Assembly (NCBI GenBank): GCA_021775355.1
Contig: JAJFHZ010000001.1
Location: 1-56,820 of the forward strand
DNA: 56,820 bases
Direction: 5' to 3'
From: Amylibacter sp.
GTDB taxonomy: Bacteria > Pseudomonadota > Alphaproteobacteria > Rhodobacterales > Rhodobacteraceae
A program made the position numbers and the translations under genes. The number at the start of each line of letters is the position of its first letter. The first letter of the stretch is position 1. The notes below the pieces were generated by a model. It was not told the DNA's origin. It searched no databases and saw only the letters and a program-made list of their open reading frames with translations. This document shows positions 1 to 7,331 of the stretch, one piece after another.

Positions 1-246
1 GCTGCGAAAAACCGGCTCTCCTTCAGCAAAGGCGATAAGTTCAAACGCAGGGATATTCACAAGGATTGCCTTGCCCTTTTGGGGCACCTCAAAAGGCACG
101 CCTAAACGATCCAGACTGGCTTGAAAGCTGGATACACGTTCGGGCCTAATCGGCTTAGCGGAATTATTTTCCTGTGCCCATGCGCTACCCTGCATGCAGG
201 TGAAAAACATCATCAAACAAAGTAACGGCAATGATTTATTAAAAAT
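1..246 (-). CDS. L,D-transpeptidase family protein, N-terminal part (cut by window edge)
   Basis: Only the first 82 codons lie in the window. The translation has a hydrophobic signal segment ending near SAWAQ, then a segment (VPQKGKAILVNIPAFELIAF) typical of the start of the YkuD/YcbB type L,D-transpeptidase scaffold, which makes 3-3 crosslinks in peptidoglycan in the periplasm. The catalytic Cys/His region is outside the window. The start is unusual. The reading frame is closed by a TGA inside the Shine-Dalgarno sequence GGAGGTGA (250-257), and no ATG, GTG or TTG follows at normal spacing. ATT at 244-246 lies 6 bases from GGAGG and gives a signal peptide with a basic residue. The alternative is TTG at 229-231, which is too far from that ribosome site and leaves no positive charge. 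The family call is fairly safe; the start is uncertain. Confidence 0.6.
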   Translation of the reverse strand, partial: MFNKSLPLLCLMMFFTCMQGSAWAQENNSAKPIRPERVSSFQASLDRLGVPFEVPQKGKAILVNIPAFELIAFAEGEPVFRS

Positions 247-299
247 AATTCACCTCCAGTATGGCATTGTATGTGCTAGACATAATATATGTTAACAGG

Positions 300-1619
300 T
301 CAATCATAGTTGAATCTTTCTGATAGAACCTGATTTGACGGGACACCCAATGCGATCAATTCATCCTCTGTGACAGTCATCATTTTAACCGGGCCGCAAA
401 GCAGGTAAAGCCAGTCTTTCATCTCCGGGGATTGGAACAGCTCAGCAATAAGTTTAGCGTCCATAATGCCAGTGCGGCCAGTCCAGCCCGGCGGCGGTTC
501 TGACAGAACATGAATTACTTTCGTGCCGTGATCACGTGATAAGGATTCAAGCTCGTCGCGATAGGTAATCCGGTCTTCGGCCCTGTTACCATAAACCAAA
601 ACTGTTGGTCGTGGGTCTTTTTCAAGTTTAAGCTGGCGAAGAATACCTAAAAGAGGTGCGATGCCGACACCGCCTGCGATCAAAGCAATGCCGGGTTCTT
701 TGCGGCCTGACACCACTAGATTACCATGTGGCCCATCCAGATAGGCTGTAGTCCCTACTGGGGTCTTTCCGATCAGACGCGTTGAATCGCCCAGTTCTTT
801 GATAAGAAAGTTCAGGTTGGGCCCCGAGGTAGGTGCAGAACTGATCGAGAACGGGTTTTCATAGATAGAAAATGGGTTGTGGCCAAGGTTGAGCCAAACA
901 AATTGGCCCGCTTTGTATTTCAAACCTTTGTGCCCCGTTGGCTTTAGTATGAGCTCCCACATCCGGTTTGCCACTGGCGTGACCGATACCACACGCCAAA
1001 CCCTGCCCAGTTGTAAAAGCGGTTTGATCAGATAAACAAAAATCATCGTTGCCAATGCGCCCACCGATAGCGCCAGCCAGACAAACCGTAAAACCGGGTC
1101 TTCGCTATATCGTCCGGCGTTCAACGTATGATGAAGAACTAAGCCAACTATCAAAAGGGCTCCAACTCCATGCATTATGCGCCATGCTTCATACTTGTAT
1201 GATAATTTGCTGCGTGCAATTGCAAGCAGGACAAGGGATGGCAAAAGCAGCCAAGCCAAAATACCACCCGCCATTGCCCAAAAGTCCGGTGTCAGCGTCA
1301 GTTGCCGTGTTGGGTCCCAAGGGAGTTGCCGTGCAAATGGCGTTCGGTAAAAGAACGGGTGTACCAGAGCTAATACCAGTGCAAACCGTGCCAATAGTTG
1401 ATGCAATCTTAGCGTTACATCCAGACCAACCCCACTGGAAACTGACCGAAATCGCCCGGAAAGAATGAATTCGACCAATATGATGGAAAACGCCAACATA
1501 CCAGCACCGGTTGCCAGTTCGTCAGGGATACCACGTGGCGGGCGCGCACCCATCCAAGCCAGCAAAAGCGGTAGCAAGACAAGTGTTAGGTAAAATGCGG
1601 TCAGGGCTTTCAGTTTCAT
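300..1619 (-). CDS. Ferric-reductase-like transmembrane flavoprotein (ferredoxin reductase fold)
   Basis: A 439-residue membrane oxidoreductase. The first ~200 residues hold about six hydrophobic segments with paired histidines (HQLL, HPFF, HGVG, HHTL), the layout of the ferric-reductase haem-binding domain. From ~210 on comes an FAD-binding FR-type domain (NPFSISSAP), then an NAD(P)-binding domain with GGVGIAPLLG and LLCGPVKMM. This architecture carries electrons from cytosolic NAD(P)H through FAD and haem across the inner membrane. Members are NOX/FRE-like, and the acceptor cannot be read from sequence. The gene lies 49 bases after the DUF2267 gene and 53 bases before the transpeptidase, all on the same strand, so they may be co-transcribed. 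The length is normal for the family. Confidence 0.85.
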   Translation of the reverse strand: MKLKALTAFYLTLVLLPLLLAWMGARPPRGIPDELATGAGMLAFSIILVEFILSGRFRSVSSGVGLDVTLRLHQLLARFALVLALVHPFFYRTPFARQLPWDPTRQLTLTPDFWAMAGGILAWLLLPSLVLLAIARSKLSYKYEAWRIMHGVGALLIVGLVLHHTLNAGRYSEDPVLRFVWLALSVGALATMIFVYLIKPLLQLGRVWRVVSVTPVANRMWELILKPTGHKGLKYKAGQFVWLNLGHNPFSIYENPFSISSAPTSGPNLNFLIKELGDSTRLIGKTPVGTTAYLDGPHGNLVVSGRKEPGIALIAGGVGIAPLLGILRQLKLEKDPRPTVLVYGNRAEDRITYRDELESLSRDHGTKVIHVLSEPPPGWTGRTGIMDAKLIAELFQSPEMKDWLYLLCGPVKMMTVTEDELIALGVPSNQVLSERFNYD

Positions 1620-1668
1620 TCAGCTACTATCTTCTTAAATTGTATATACCAAAAGGTAGTTCATATTT

Positions 1669-2100
1669 TCACGGATCCGGCCAAAGTGAACGTATCTCTT
1701 CGGGTAGGCTTGCCCGTACATCCAAAATCTCGCCACGGGATATTCTGGCGTTGATCAATCTGAACACTTTTTGAATATCCTCGTATCCGCGATAATCCGC
1801 GACGCTGCCCACATGTTGCTCAATATCTGAAATAAAATCTTTTACATGTCGCTGTTTGATGGGCGTATTTTTGGGCACCCACCCTTCAAAGAACATACCG
1901 CGGATCAAAAGCGGAAGTTGCGCCGCCAATTGCGCTACCTCATCCACAAGAAGATGATCTCTAATCTGATGGAGCGTGACCCGCAGAAGCCGCAACGCGT
2001 CTCTCTGGTTGACCCAGTCCAAACGATCTGTGAGCTCATTAATCCATTCATGCGTAAGCTGAACTGTGTGATCGATAACCTCTAAACCTTTGGCAGTCAT
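1669..2100 (-). CDS. DUF2267 domain protein
   Basis: 143 residues, soluble and helical. The opening MTAKGLEVIDHTVQLTHEW and the later FEGWVP segment match DUF2267, a two-repeat helical family common in proteobacteria and often near stress or redox genes; its molecular function is not established. The start at 2100 is preceded by AAAGGATCAACGTT with a normal ribosome-site spacing. A longer frame reaching 2184 adds 28 residues that do not resemble the family and was not used. It probably leads an operon with the ferric-reductase-like gene 49 bases downstream. Confidence 0.8.
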   Translation of the reverse strand: MTAKGLEVIDHTVQLTHEWINELTDRLDWVNQRDALRLLRVTLHQIRDHLLVDEVAQLAAQLPLLIRGMFFEGWVPKNTPIKQRHVKDFISDIEQHVGSVADYRGYEDIQKVFRLINARISRGEILDVRASLPEEIRSLWPDP

Positions 2101-2801
2101 AACGTTGATCCTTTCATTTTGAATAGCCCCTAGAATTGTAGACACCTTGCTCCCTAAAACGAGGCAAGGAGAATTCAATGACACGACCTAAAATTAATTT
2201 ATTTCTAGCATAAGTAGTTATTTGAGTTTTTTAAATACTCTATTGTCTAATCTATTTTAGGCTCATCAATTTCAGCATACTAATGCCAGTATTTGGGTCG
2301 AGGGCAACCGAGCCATTACGCACAGCGAATGGCAGCTTTCCGCCCAAATTGACATTGAGCTGTTGGTCATTTTGTCCGCATAGCAGACGTACACGGGGCT
2401 CTTGATGCTTTACCGGCGGTCAACGGCAGTTTAAGCCCAGAGTTGCCCTTGGTAGCGTCGGACTGTGGCCTAATTTGTGCTTTCAAAGTTGGATACAAAA
2501 TTAATATTTGTGACTTCAGTAATACCGTAGGAACACAATGGTTGCGAGGCAATATTTGCAACAGAATATCAGTGTTCGAAGGTAAAACTGCCTGATACAA
2601 TAATCTCTTGTAGAATACGACTTTCCTCGCACTAAGCGATTAACGCTGGGCAACAGATAGAAAAATCGCTTAAAATGACTTGGAGGTATGTGTTCGCCAT
2701 TGTACGCTTGCAGTGGGTAAGGCAATCGGGAACGGCCTGGTCGAATTGGACAATGATTAATAAATGCCTATGATCGACTTTGGCTGGGTATATCGGAAGT
2801 T
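2101..2801. other. Long intergenic stretch without a supported gene
   Basis: About 700 bases between divergently oriented neighbours. Short frames exist on the minus strand (2367-2600, 2516-2725), but they have no ribosome site and noise-like composition. The section around 2290-2480 has alternating G/C-rich blocks (for example GCGAATGGCAGCTTTCCGCC and TTTGTCCGCATAGCAGACG) that resemble decayed filler seen between genes in other marine Rhodobacterales; that resemblance is from memory and not checked. Promoters for the flanking genes must lie here, but none could be singled out. Confidence 0.5.
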
Positions 2802-4364
2802 ATGGATAACTCACGGGATAATGCGCCACTTGCCGTGGCTTTAGAACACATGACTGGGCCTTCCCGGGGTTCTGTAACATGGCTCAATTCATCGACGCTG
2901 GATGTAACCTTGGACGCAGGTTGCTTTATCCATATATTGGAAGCGCAAGCGGGCGAGCCGAGAAAAGACCTGATCGCACGGCTTCACCGTGTTGGTGATT
3001 CTTATGAAATAGAAGCGACCGCGGGCAGGTCGGTCTGGGTGAATGGCAACCCGATTACCGCAAGTCACCTAAAGCATGGTGATACGATCGAATTTGGGGA
3101 AACCGGGCCTTTGTGCCGCGCCCGTTTTTATACCGAACATTCACCGGTTCGTAATACCGTTTCGGATATCCTAAGCGACATCGGAAAGTACCTTCGTGTC
3201 AGCCGTGAACCACCCGTGAGACGGGCGATACGAGCATTTAGCGCATTATTCGGACGCCTTTCGCATGAAACCAGCATCCTGTTTCGGATAACTGTGCTTA
3301 TCGCCATCCTTGGCTTTGGATTGCTGGCTTATCAGCAGCAGCAGTTAAACAAAAACCTAAAGCAAAGCATTGAAAATACAGCCAGCCAACTGGATAGCGT
3401 CGCAACTGCCATGGTCAATGCACAAAAAGAAGCATTGCGACCCAGTGATTTGTCAGAACTACGTGACAATCTGGAACAGCGCGTCTTGTCGAATGTGACA
3501 CGACTGGAAGAACTTGAACTTCTTTCCAAAGCCAGCAGTCGCATTATAGCTGAAACAAGTTCCGCTGTAGCATTCCTCCAGGGTGTATATGGCTTTCGGG
3601 AAAATGATGGCAACCGCATGTTGCGCCAGATTGTTAACCCCGACGGTCTACCGCTGTTTTCACCCAGAGGCAGGCCGTTGTTGTCACTAGAGGGCGATGG
3701 GCCCTTGGTGGAACTGCAATTCACGGGCACCGGCTTTGTTGTTGGCCATGAGGGTGTGCTGATTACTAATCGGCACGTGGCATTACCCTGGGAGCAAAGT
3801 GTCGCTGCTGGTGCGATTGCCACAAAGGGTGTAGAGCCGGTGATGATAAAATTCATCGCCTACCTGCCAAACGAAACAACAGGTGTTCCAGTCGAATTGA
3901 TACAGGCCAGTGAAAGTTCTGATCTTGCAATTCTTCGGTACGAGGGCGGATCAGAAGCCCTACTGGGTCTTAGGCTTGCTGAAAATCCCCCCAATTCTGG
4001 CGACGAAGTAATCGTAATGGGCTACCCGACCGGCTTACGGTCAATGCTAGCACAGTCTGGTGTTGACTTTATTTATGAGCTTCAGGAATCCAAGAACACG
4101 GGGTTCTGGAGCGTCGCGTCGCGCCTAGCAGAAAAAGGATATATAGCACCGCTCGCCAGTCGCGGCATTGTGGGACAGGTAACACCGACGGCAATCGTTT
4201 ATGATGCCGAAACCACCCATGGTGGCAGTGGAGGGCCAGTGCTGGACATCAACGGTGACGTCGTTGCCGTAAACGCCGCCATTCTACCCGAATATGGCGG
4301 GTCCAATCTAGGCGTTCCAATCTCAAAAGTTCGGGATTTGTTGGAACAAGCTGCCATTAAATAA
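2802..4364 (+). CDS. Membrane-anchored FHA-like / trypsin-like serine protease
   Basis: 520 residues in three parts. Residues ~10-110 look like a forkhead-associated domain: beta-rich, with the closing pattern WVNGNPI...LKHGDTIEFG. A single hydrophobic segment at ~158-177 is followed by a likely coiled coil (~178-250). The C-terminal ~210 residues form a trypsin/DegP-like protease with a complete triad visible as His325 (TNRHVA), Asp374 (SSDLAIL) and Ser476 (GGSGGPV). There is no PDZ domain. With one membrane pass, the simplest topology puts the phosphothreonine-reading domain in the cytoplasm and the protease in the periplasm. FHA domains read phosphothreonine, which suggests control by a Ser/Thr kinase; no kinase is in the window. 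The start is the first ATG; its ribosome site is weak. Confidence 0.78.
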   Translation: MDNSRDNAPLAVALEHMTGPSRGSVTWLNSSTLDVTLDAGCFIHILEAQAGEPRKDLIARLHRVGDSYEIEATAGRSVWVNGNPITASHLKHGDTIEFGETGPLCRARFYTEHSPVRNTVSDILSDIGKYLRVSREPPVRRAIRAFSALFGRLSHETSILFRITVLIAILGFGLLAYQQQQLNKNLKQSIENTASQLDSVATAMVNAQKEALRPSDLSELRDNLEQRVLSNVTRLEELELLSKASSRIIAETSSAVAFLQGVYGFRENDGNRMLRQIVNPDGLPLFSPRGRPLLSLEGDGPLVELQFTGTGFVVGHEGVLITNRHVALPWEQSVAAGAIATKGVEPVMIKFIAYLPNETTGVPVELIQASESSDLAILRYEGGSEALLGLRLAENPPNSGDEVIVMGYPTGLRSMLAQSGVDFIYELQESKNTGFWSVASRLAEKGYIAPLASRGIVGQVTPTAIVYDAETTHGGSGGPVLDINGDVVAVNAAILPEYGGSNLGVPISKVRDLLEQAAIK

Positions 4365-4526
4365 ATTCAGGGATCAGTTCTCGTAGAAACACCAGCAGAC
4401 AGGCTTCATCAGACCGGTTGAGCTCACCTCGCACAGCAGACATAGAAGCCTATTACATTAATGAAGTTTCTGCTTTGTTTTCGCGCTGAATCTAAGTTGA
4501 AAACTGAAGCTTTTGCACAGGCCCAC

Positions 4527-4570
4527 GCGGACTATGATTTCGCTGCTCTAACCACCTGAGCTACCCCGCC
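4527..4570 (-). pseudogene. tRNA-Met(CAU) 5' half, relic copy 1
   Basis: Reading the minus strand from 4570: GGCGGGGTAGCTCAGG, then GGTTAGAGCAGCG and the loop ATCATAG, followed by TCCGC. This is the 5' acceptor strand, D arm and anticodon arm of a tRNA-Met with CAT anticodon. The anticodon stem has one mismatch. The variable region, T arm, 3' acceptor strand and CCA are absent: what follows (GTGGGCCTGTGC...) has no T-loop. It is therefore not a functional tRNA. A near-identical relic with the same upstream flank lies at 6096-6138. Confidence 0.8.
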
Positions 4571-4640
4571 AAAGGTGAGGCGTGATTATGCGAGTTGGGG
4601 TAGGTGTCAAGTGTGTAACGCGGCTTTTAGTAGGGATTTA
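4571..4640 (-). promoter_or_regulatory. Conserved 5' flank of the tRNA relic, with a promoter-like sequence
   Basis: On the minus strand, TTGACACCTACCCC followed by CATAATCACGCC precedes the tRNA half. The same block, with a few changes, precedes the second relic (TTGACGCCTACCCC...CATAATCAC). A TTGACA-like element plus CATAAT looks like a stable-RNA promoter, though the gap (about 14 bases) is short for sigma-70. Its retention in both copies means the upstream region was duplicated along with the tRNA half. Whether it is active cannot be told from sequence. Confidence 0.4.
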
Positions 4641-4915
4641 TCTTTGACAGAATTCAACAAGCGGAAATTTAATACCATCAGAACTTGTGGAGAAAATCAA
4701 GATGGGCAAACTGGCCGCTTAAGGTCATCAAAATCAAACCAAGGACACTAATAACGCTGGAGGAAACTTGGGGCTCAGGTCAATGGCAAAACCAAAAACC
4801 TTAAGTGTCATTCAAGCGTATCAAATCCCTGCTTTCCCCCATTGGTTACGAAACATCCGTTTTATGATACAATCATTGGCATAGTATTCATTATTGAACT
4901 TCGGAGAGTGTTCTT

Positions 4916-6025
4916 ATGCGGCATCTGTTTACTGCTTTCACAATACTTGTTTTGTCTTGTTCATCAGTGATGGCACAGGCATGGCCAGATAGTGCAAAAT
5001 CGGCAATGAACGCCGCCGGTGAACGTTTGCGGACGGCTACCACCACGGAAGATCGGGTACATGCTCTGCGCGACATCGAAACCATCGCAAAAGCCCACCC
5101 CGAAGCACCCGAAGCTCGGTTGTTGGCAAGAACTCTAGGGCAAAAAGCAACGATGGAAGCCGGGCCAAAAGCCATGCTGGGGGCGCTCAGCGATCTTGCC
5201 ACATCGGGAAACATACCTGACCCGCAGACCTTTGGCGATATTCTGGCACCGATGATGGAAACAGTCGGCAATATGGCCGAGGATGGCACGTTGCTGCCGC
5301 AAGCCGCTATAGAGTTGGACGGGGCTATTTCTGCATTGAACGATGCTGCCAAAAAAGCGGGGTTGCCCGATGCTGCCGCCGCGATCTCACAGGCCACGGG
5401 CATTGACGGCATCGGCGAAAAGACAACCGGTCTAATCGGCCGCATAGCAAAGGCTGCCGAAATAGCGCGCGCGGCCCCCGATCTTGCCAAGCTGAACCAG
5501 GCCGAGACCAAGAAGTTTCTGGAAAGTCTGGTTGCCCTTCTGCCCGCGGGTGCAGGCCCTGCTATTTCAGGCCCTGCATTCGGAGTTTTTACCGAACAGC
5601 TGGGGTGGTCAAACGAAATGTTTGGTGAAAGCACCAACGCGATGAATTTGGTGGCCGACGCGATTGAAACCGGAAAATTCGATCATGCGGCTTACGCCAA
5701 AATCGAAAAACGCCTGAATGATTTGTCCAAAGGCCCGTGGGGTAGCGATACCGCCAAGAATTTCTTCAAATCCTTGTGCAAATTGATCCCTGTGGCTGGC
5801 GCCTGGTGCGATGATGCTTTTCAATCGGTCGAAGAGTTTATCGCCGGGGTCGATTGCGGTGCCATCACTTGTGATTGCGGCAATGTCGGCGGTGGCCTGC
5901 TGGCCGGGCCGAACACAGTCATATGCAAGCTTCAGGAACAATCAATTATCAACGAATGTACCGCCACAAAAAAAATAACGCTAAGCTGCGATCCGGGGGC
6001 TAAAGGCCCTGGTGCGAATCAATAA
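4916..6025 (+). CDS. Secreted cysteine-rich protein of unknown function
   Basis: 369 residues, no family recognised. A signal peptide is clear: MRHLF, a hydrophobic core, then SSVMA-QA as a signal-peptidase I site. The middle is Ala-rich and probably helical with no transmembrane segment. The last ~85 residues contain eight cysteines (in SLCK, AWCD, VDCG, ITCDCG, VICK, NECT, LSCD), enough for four disulfides, suggesting an oxidised extracytoplasmic domain. The start ATG follows CGGAGAGTGTTCTT. The gene lies alone between two decayed tRNA-Met halves, which suggests it arrived or was rearranged as a unit. No function can be assigned. Confidence 0.7.
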   Translation: MRHLFTAFTILVLSCSSVMAQAWPDSAKSAMNAAGERLRTATTTEDRVHALRDIETIAKAHPEAPEARLLARTLGQKATMEAGPKAMLGALSDLATSGNIPDPQTFGDILAPMMETVGNMAEDGTLLPQAAIELDGAISALNDAAKKAGLPDAAAAISQATGIDGIGEKTTGLIGRIAKAAEIARAAPDLAKLNQAETKKFLESLVALLPAGAGPAISGPAFGVFTEQLGWSNEMFGESTNAMNLVADAIETGKFDHAAYAKIEKRLNDLSKGPWGSDTAKNFFKSLCKLIPVAGAWCDDAFQSVEEFIAGVDCGAITCDCGNVGGGLLAGPNTVICKLQEQSIINECTATKKITLSCDPGAKGPGANQ

Positions 6026-6412
6026 CTTATCAATATTGGGATAGTGCATAGCCCGTAGTATGAAATGCGCGATTACTGTCAGCCTATTGTTAGTGGCGGA
6101 CTATGTTCCGCTGCTCTAACCACCTGAGCTACCCCACCAAAGGTGAGGTGTGATTATGTGAGAAGGGGTAGGCGTCAAGTTGGATCCACGGCCTTTTTAA
6201 AGGAATTTGGCGATGGAATATATGTGGATGAATACAGGTAATGTGCAGGCGGTTTGTATTTGTATACCTTTTTGCTTTTCACAGCGTTGATTCAGTGCAA
6301 GGGTAAAGCTCTTATCTGTCAAGCCAATGGGGTATGTCACTTGTTATGCTGTTAGCAGAGTTTGAAAGATATAAGCGAATACGACTATAATTTTACCAAC
6401 AGGGAGAAGATC
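6026..6412. other. Intergenic stretch with tRNA relic 2 and the ABC-transporter leader
   Basis: 387 bases. It contains the second tRNA-Met half (6096-6138, minus) and its flank. The rest should hold the promoter of the solute-binding protein gene; TTGATT at about 6288 with TCTTAT 17 bases later is a possible sigma-70 site, weakly supported. The ribosome site AGGGAGAAG precedes the ATG at 6413. Confidence 0.45.
6096..6138 (-). pseudogene. tRNA-Met 5' half, relic copy 2
   Basis: Reading the minus strand from 6138: GGTGGGGTAGCTCAGG, GGTTAGAGCAGCGG, then ACATAG and TCCGC. It matches copy 1 through the acceptor, D and anticodon arms, but one base of the anticodon loop is lost, so the loop has only six bases. 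No T arm follows. The similarity to copy 1 continues upstream for about 70 bases, to around 6208. Both copies point the same way and enclose the unknown secreted-protein gene. Confidence 0.78.
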
Positions 6413-7261
6413 ATGAAACTTAACCGACGAATATTTACAATTGCGACAGGGGCCGCATTGGCACTGTCAGCAAGCATGTCATTTGCGGGCGAAGCATTGG
6501 ACCGTGTGATGGCTGCAGGCACATTGAAAGTTGCGACAGATGCAAACTGGGCGCCGCAATCGTTTTTAAACGATGACAATAAAATGGACGGTTTCGATGT
6601 TGATGTTGCCAAAGAAGTGGCTAAACGTTTGGGCGTCGAAGTTGAATTTGTAACACCATCGTGGGACATCATCACAGCCGGTAACTGGAATGGCCGTTGG
6701 GACCTTTCTGTTGGCTCGATGACACCGACAAAAACACGTGCGGAAGTTCTAAGTTTTCCCGGTGTTTATTATTATACGCCTGCATCAGTTGCCGTACACA
6801 AAGACAGCCCGTTTAAAGTTATTGCGGATCTGAATGGTAAAAAAATCGGTGCAAGTACCGCGACAACTTTTGAATTGTATATGCAACATGACCTGACGAT
6901 TGATGCCGAAGGTGTTCCGTCTTTCGAATATCAACTGACAGCAGGTGAATTGAAATCATACAAAGACAGCACTGCCGCGATGGATGATCTGCGCTTGGGT
7001 GATGGCGTTCGTATCAATGGTATGGTTGGTTCATTGCCTGCAATTATGGCAGGTATCGAAAGCAACTATCCGCTGCGTGTATTGGGCGATCCGGTATTCT
7101 ATGAACCACTGGCGCTGGCCATCGATCGGGGCGATGTAGAGTTCAACGATAAATTGGCAGGGTTTCTGGCCGATATGAAAGCAGATGGCACCCTAAGCGC
7201 GCTGTCCGTAAAATGGTATGGTATTGACTATTCTTCCACTGAAGGTGGCGCAACCAACTAA
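6413..7261 (+). CDS. Polar amino acid ABC transporter, periplasmic binding protein
   Basis: 282 residues; signal peptide MKLNRRIFTIATGAALALSA ending near SFAGEA, then a class II (SBP_bac_3, PF00497) binding fold. Family marks include GTLKVATDANWAPQSF, DGFDVDVAKEVAKRLG and LSVGSMTPTKTRAEVLSF. Such proteins bind basic, polar or modified amino acids in the periplasm; the exact ligand is not readable. The start at 6413 is chosen for the AGGGAGAAG ribosome site; a longer frame lacks one. It is first in an operon with one permease and one ATPase. A hairpin terminator follows at once, which usually lets the binding protein be made in excess. Confidence 0.9.
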   Translation: MKLNRRIFTIATGAALALSASMSFAGEALDRVMAAGTLKVATDANWAPQSFLNDDNKMDGFDVDVAKEVAKRLGVEVEFVTPSWDIITAGNWNGRWDLSVGSMTPTKTRAEVLSFPGVYYYTPASVAVHKDSPFKVIADLNGKKIGASTATTFELYMQHDLTIDAEGVPSFEYQLTAGELKSYKDSTAAMDDLRLGDGVRINGMVGSLPAIMAGIESNYPLRVLGDPVFYEPLALAIDRGDVEFNDKLAGFLADMKADGTLSALSVKWYGIDYSSTEGGATN

Positions 7262-7286
7262 GATCAGGACAAGCTGACACGAAGTT

Positions 7287-7316
7287 ATCCGACCCAAACA
7301 ATTGGGTCGGATTTTA
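7287..7316 (+). terminator. Intercistronic hairpin terminator/attenuator
   Basis: Perfect 11-bp stem: ATCCGACCCAA (7287-7297), loop ACAA, TTGGGTCGGAT (7302-7312), with TTTT across its foot. It lies between the binding-protein gene and the permease gene. The position fits partial termination that lowers permease/ATPase expression relative to the binding protein. Confidence 0.8.
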
Positions 7317-7331
7317 AGTAGGGGGAAAAGA

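Larger units (their letters stand above)
4365..4915. other. Intergenic stretch holding a tRNA-Met relic
   Basis: 550 bases. The only recognisable element is the minus-strand tRNA 5' half and its upstream flank at 4527-4640, annotated separately. The remaining sequence carries stops in all frames. The 4690-4800 part keeps a short readable stretch (LEETWGSGQWQNQKP, plus strand) that may be a decayed coding fragment, family not recognised. The ribosome site of the next gene (CGGAGAG, about 4903-4909) closes the stretch. Confidence 0.5.

Noticed and set aside
2367..2725. Two short minus-strand frames in the 2.1-2.8 kb gap
   Set aside because: No ribosome site, overlapping each other in different frames, and no recognisable family.
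4527..4570. Intact tRNA-Met gene
   Set aside because: The T arm, 3' acceptor strand and CCA are missing, so only a relic is supported; the same holds for 6096-6138.
4891..5637. 248-codon minus-strand frame
   Set aside because: Lies antisense to the signal-peptide-bearing gene at 4916, with Ala/Arg/Ser-rich noise-like composition.
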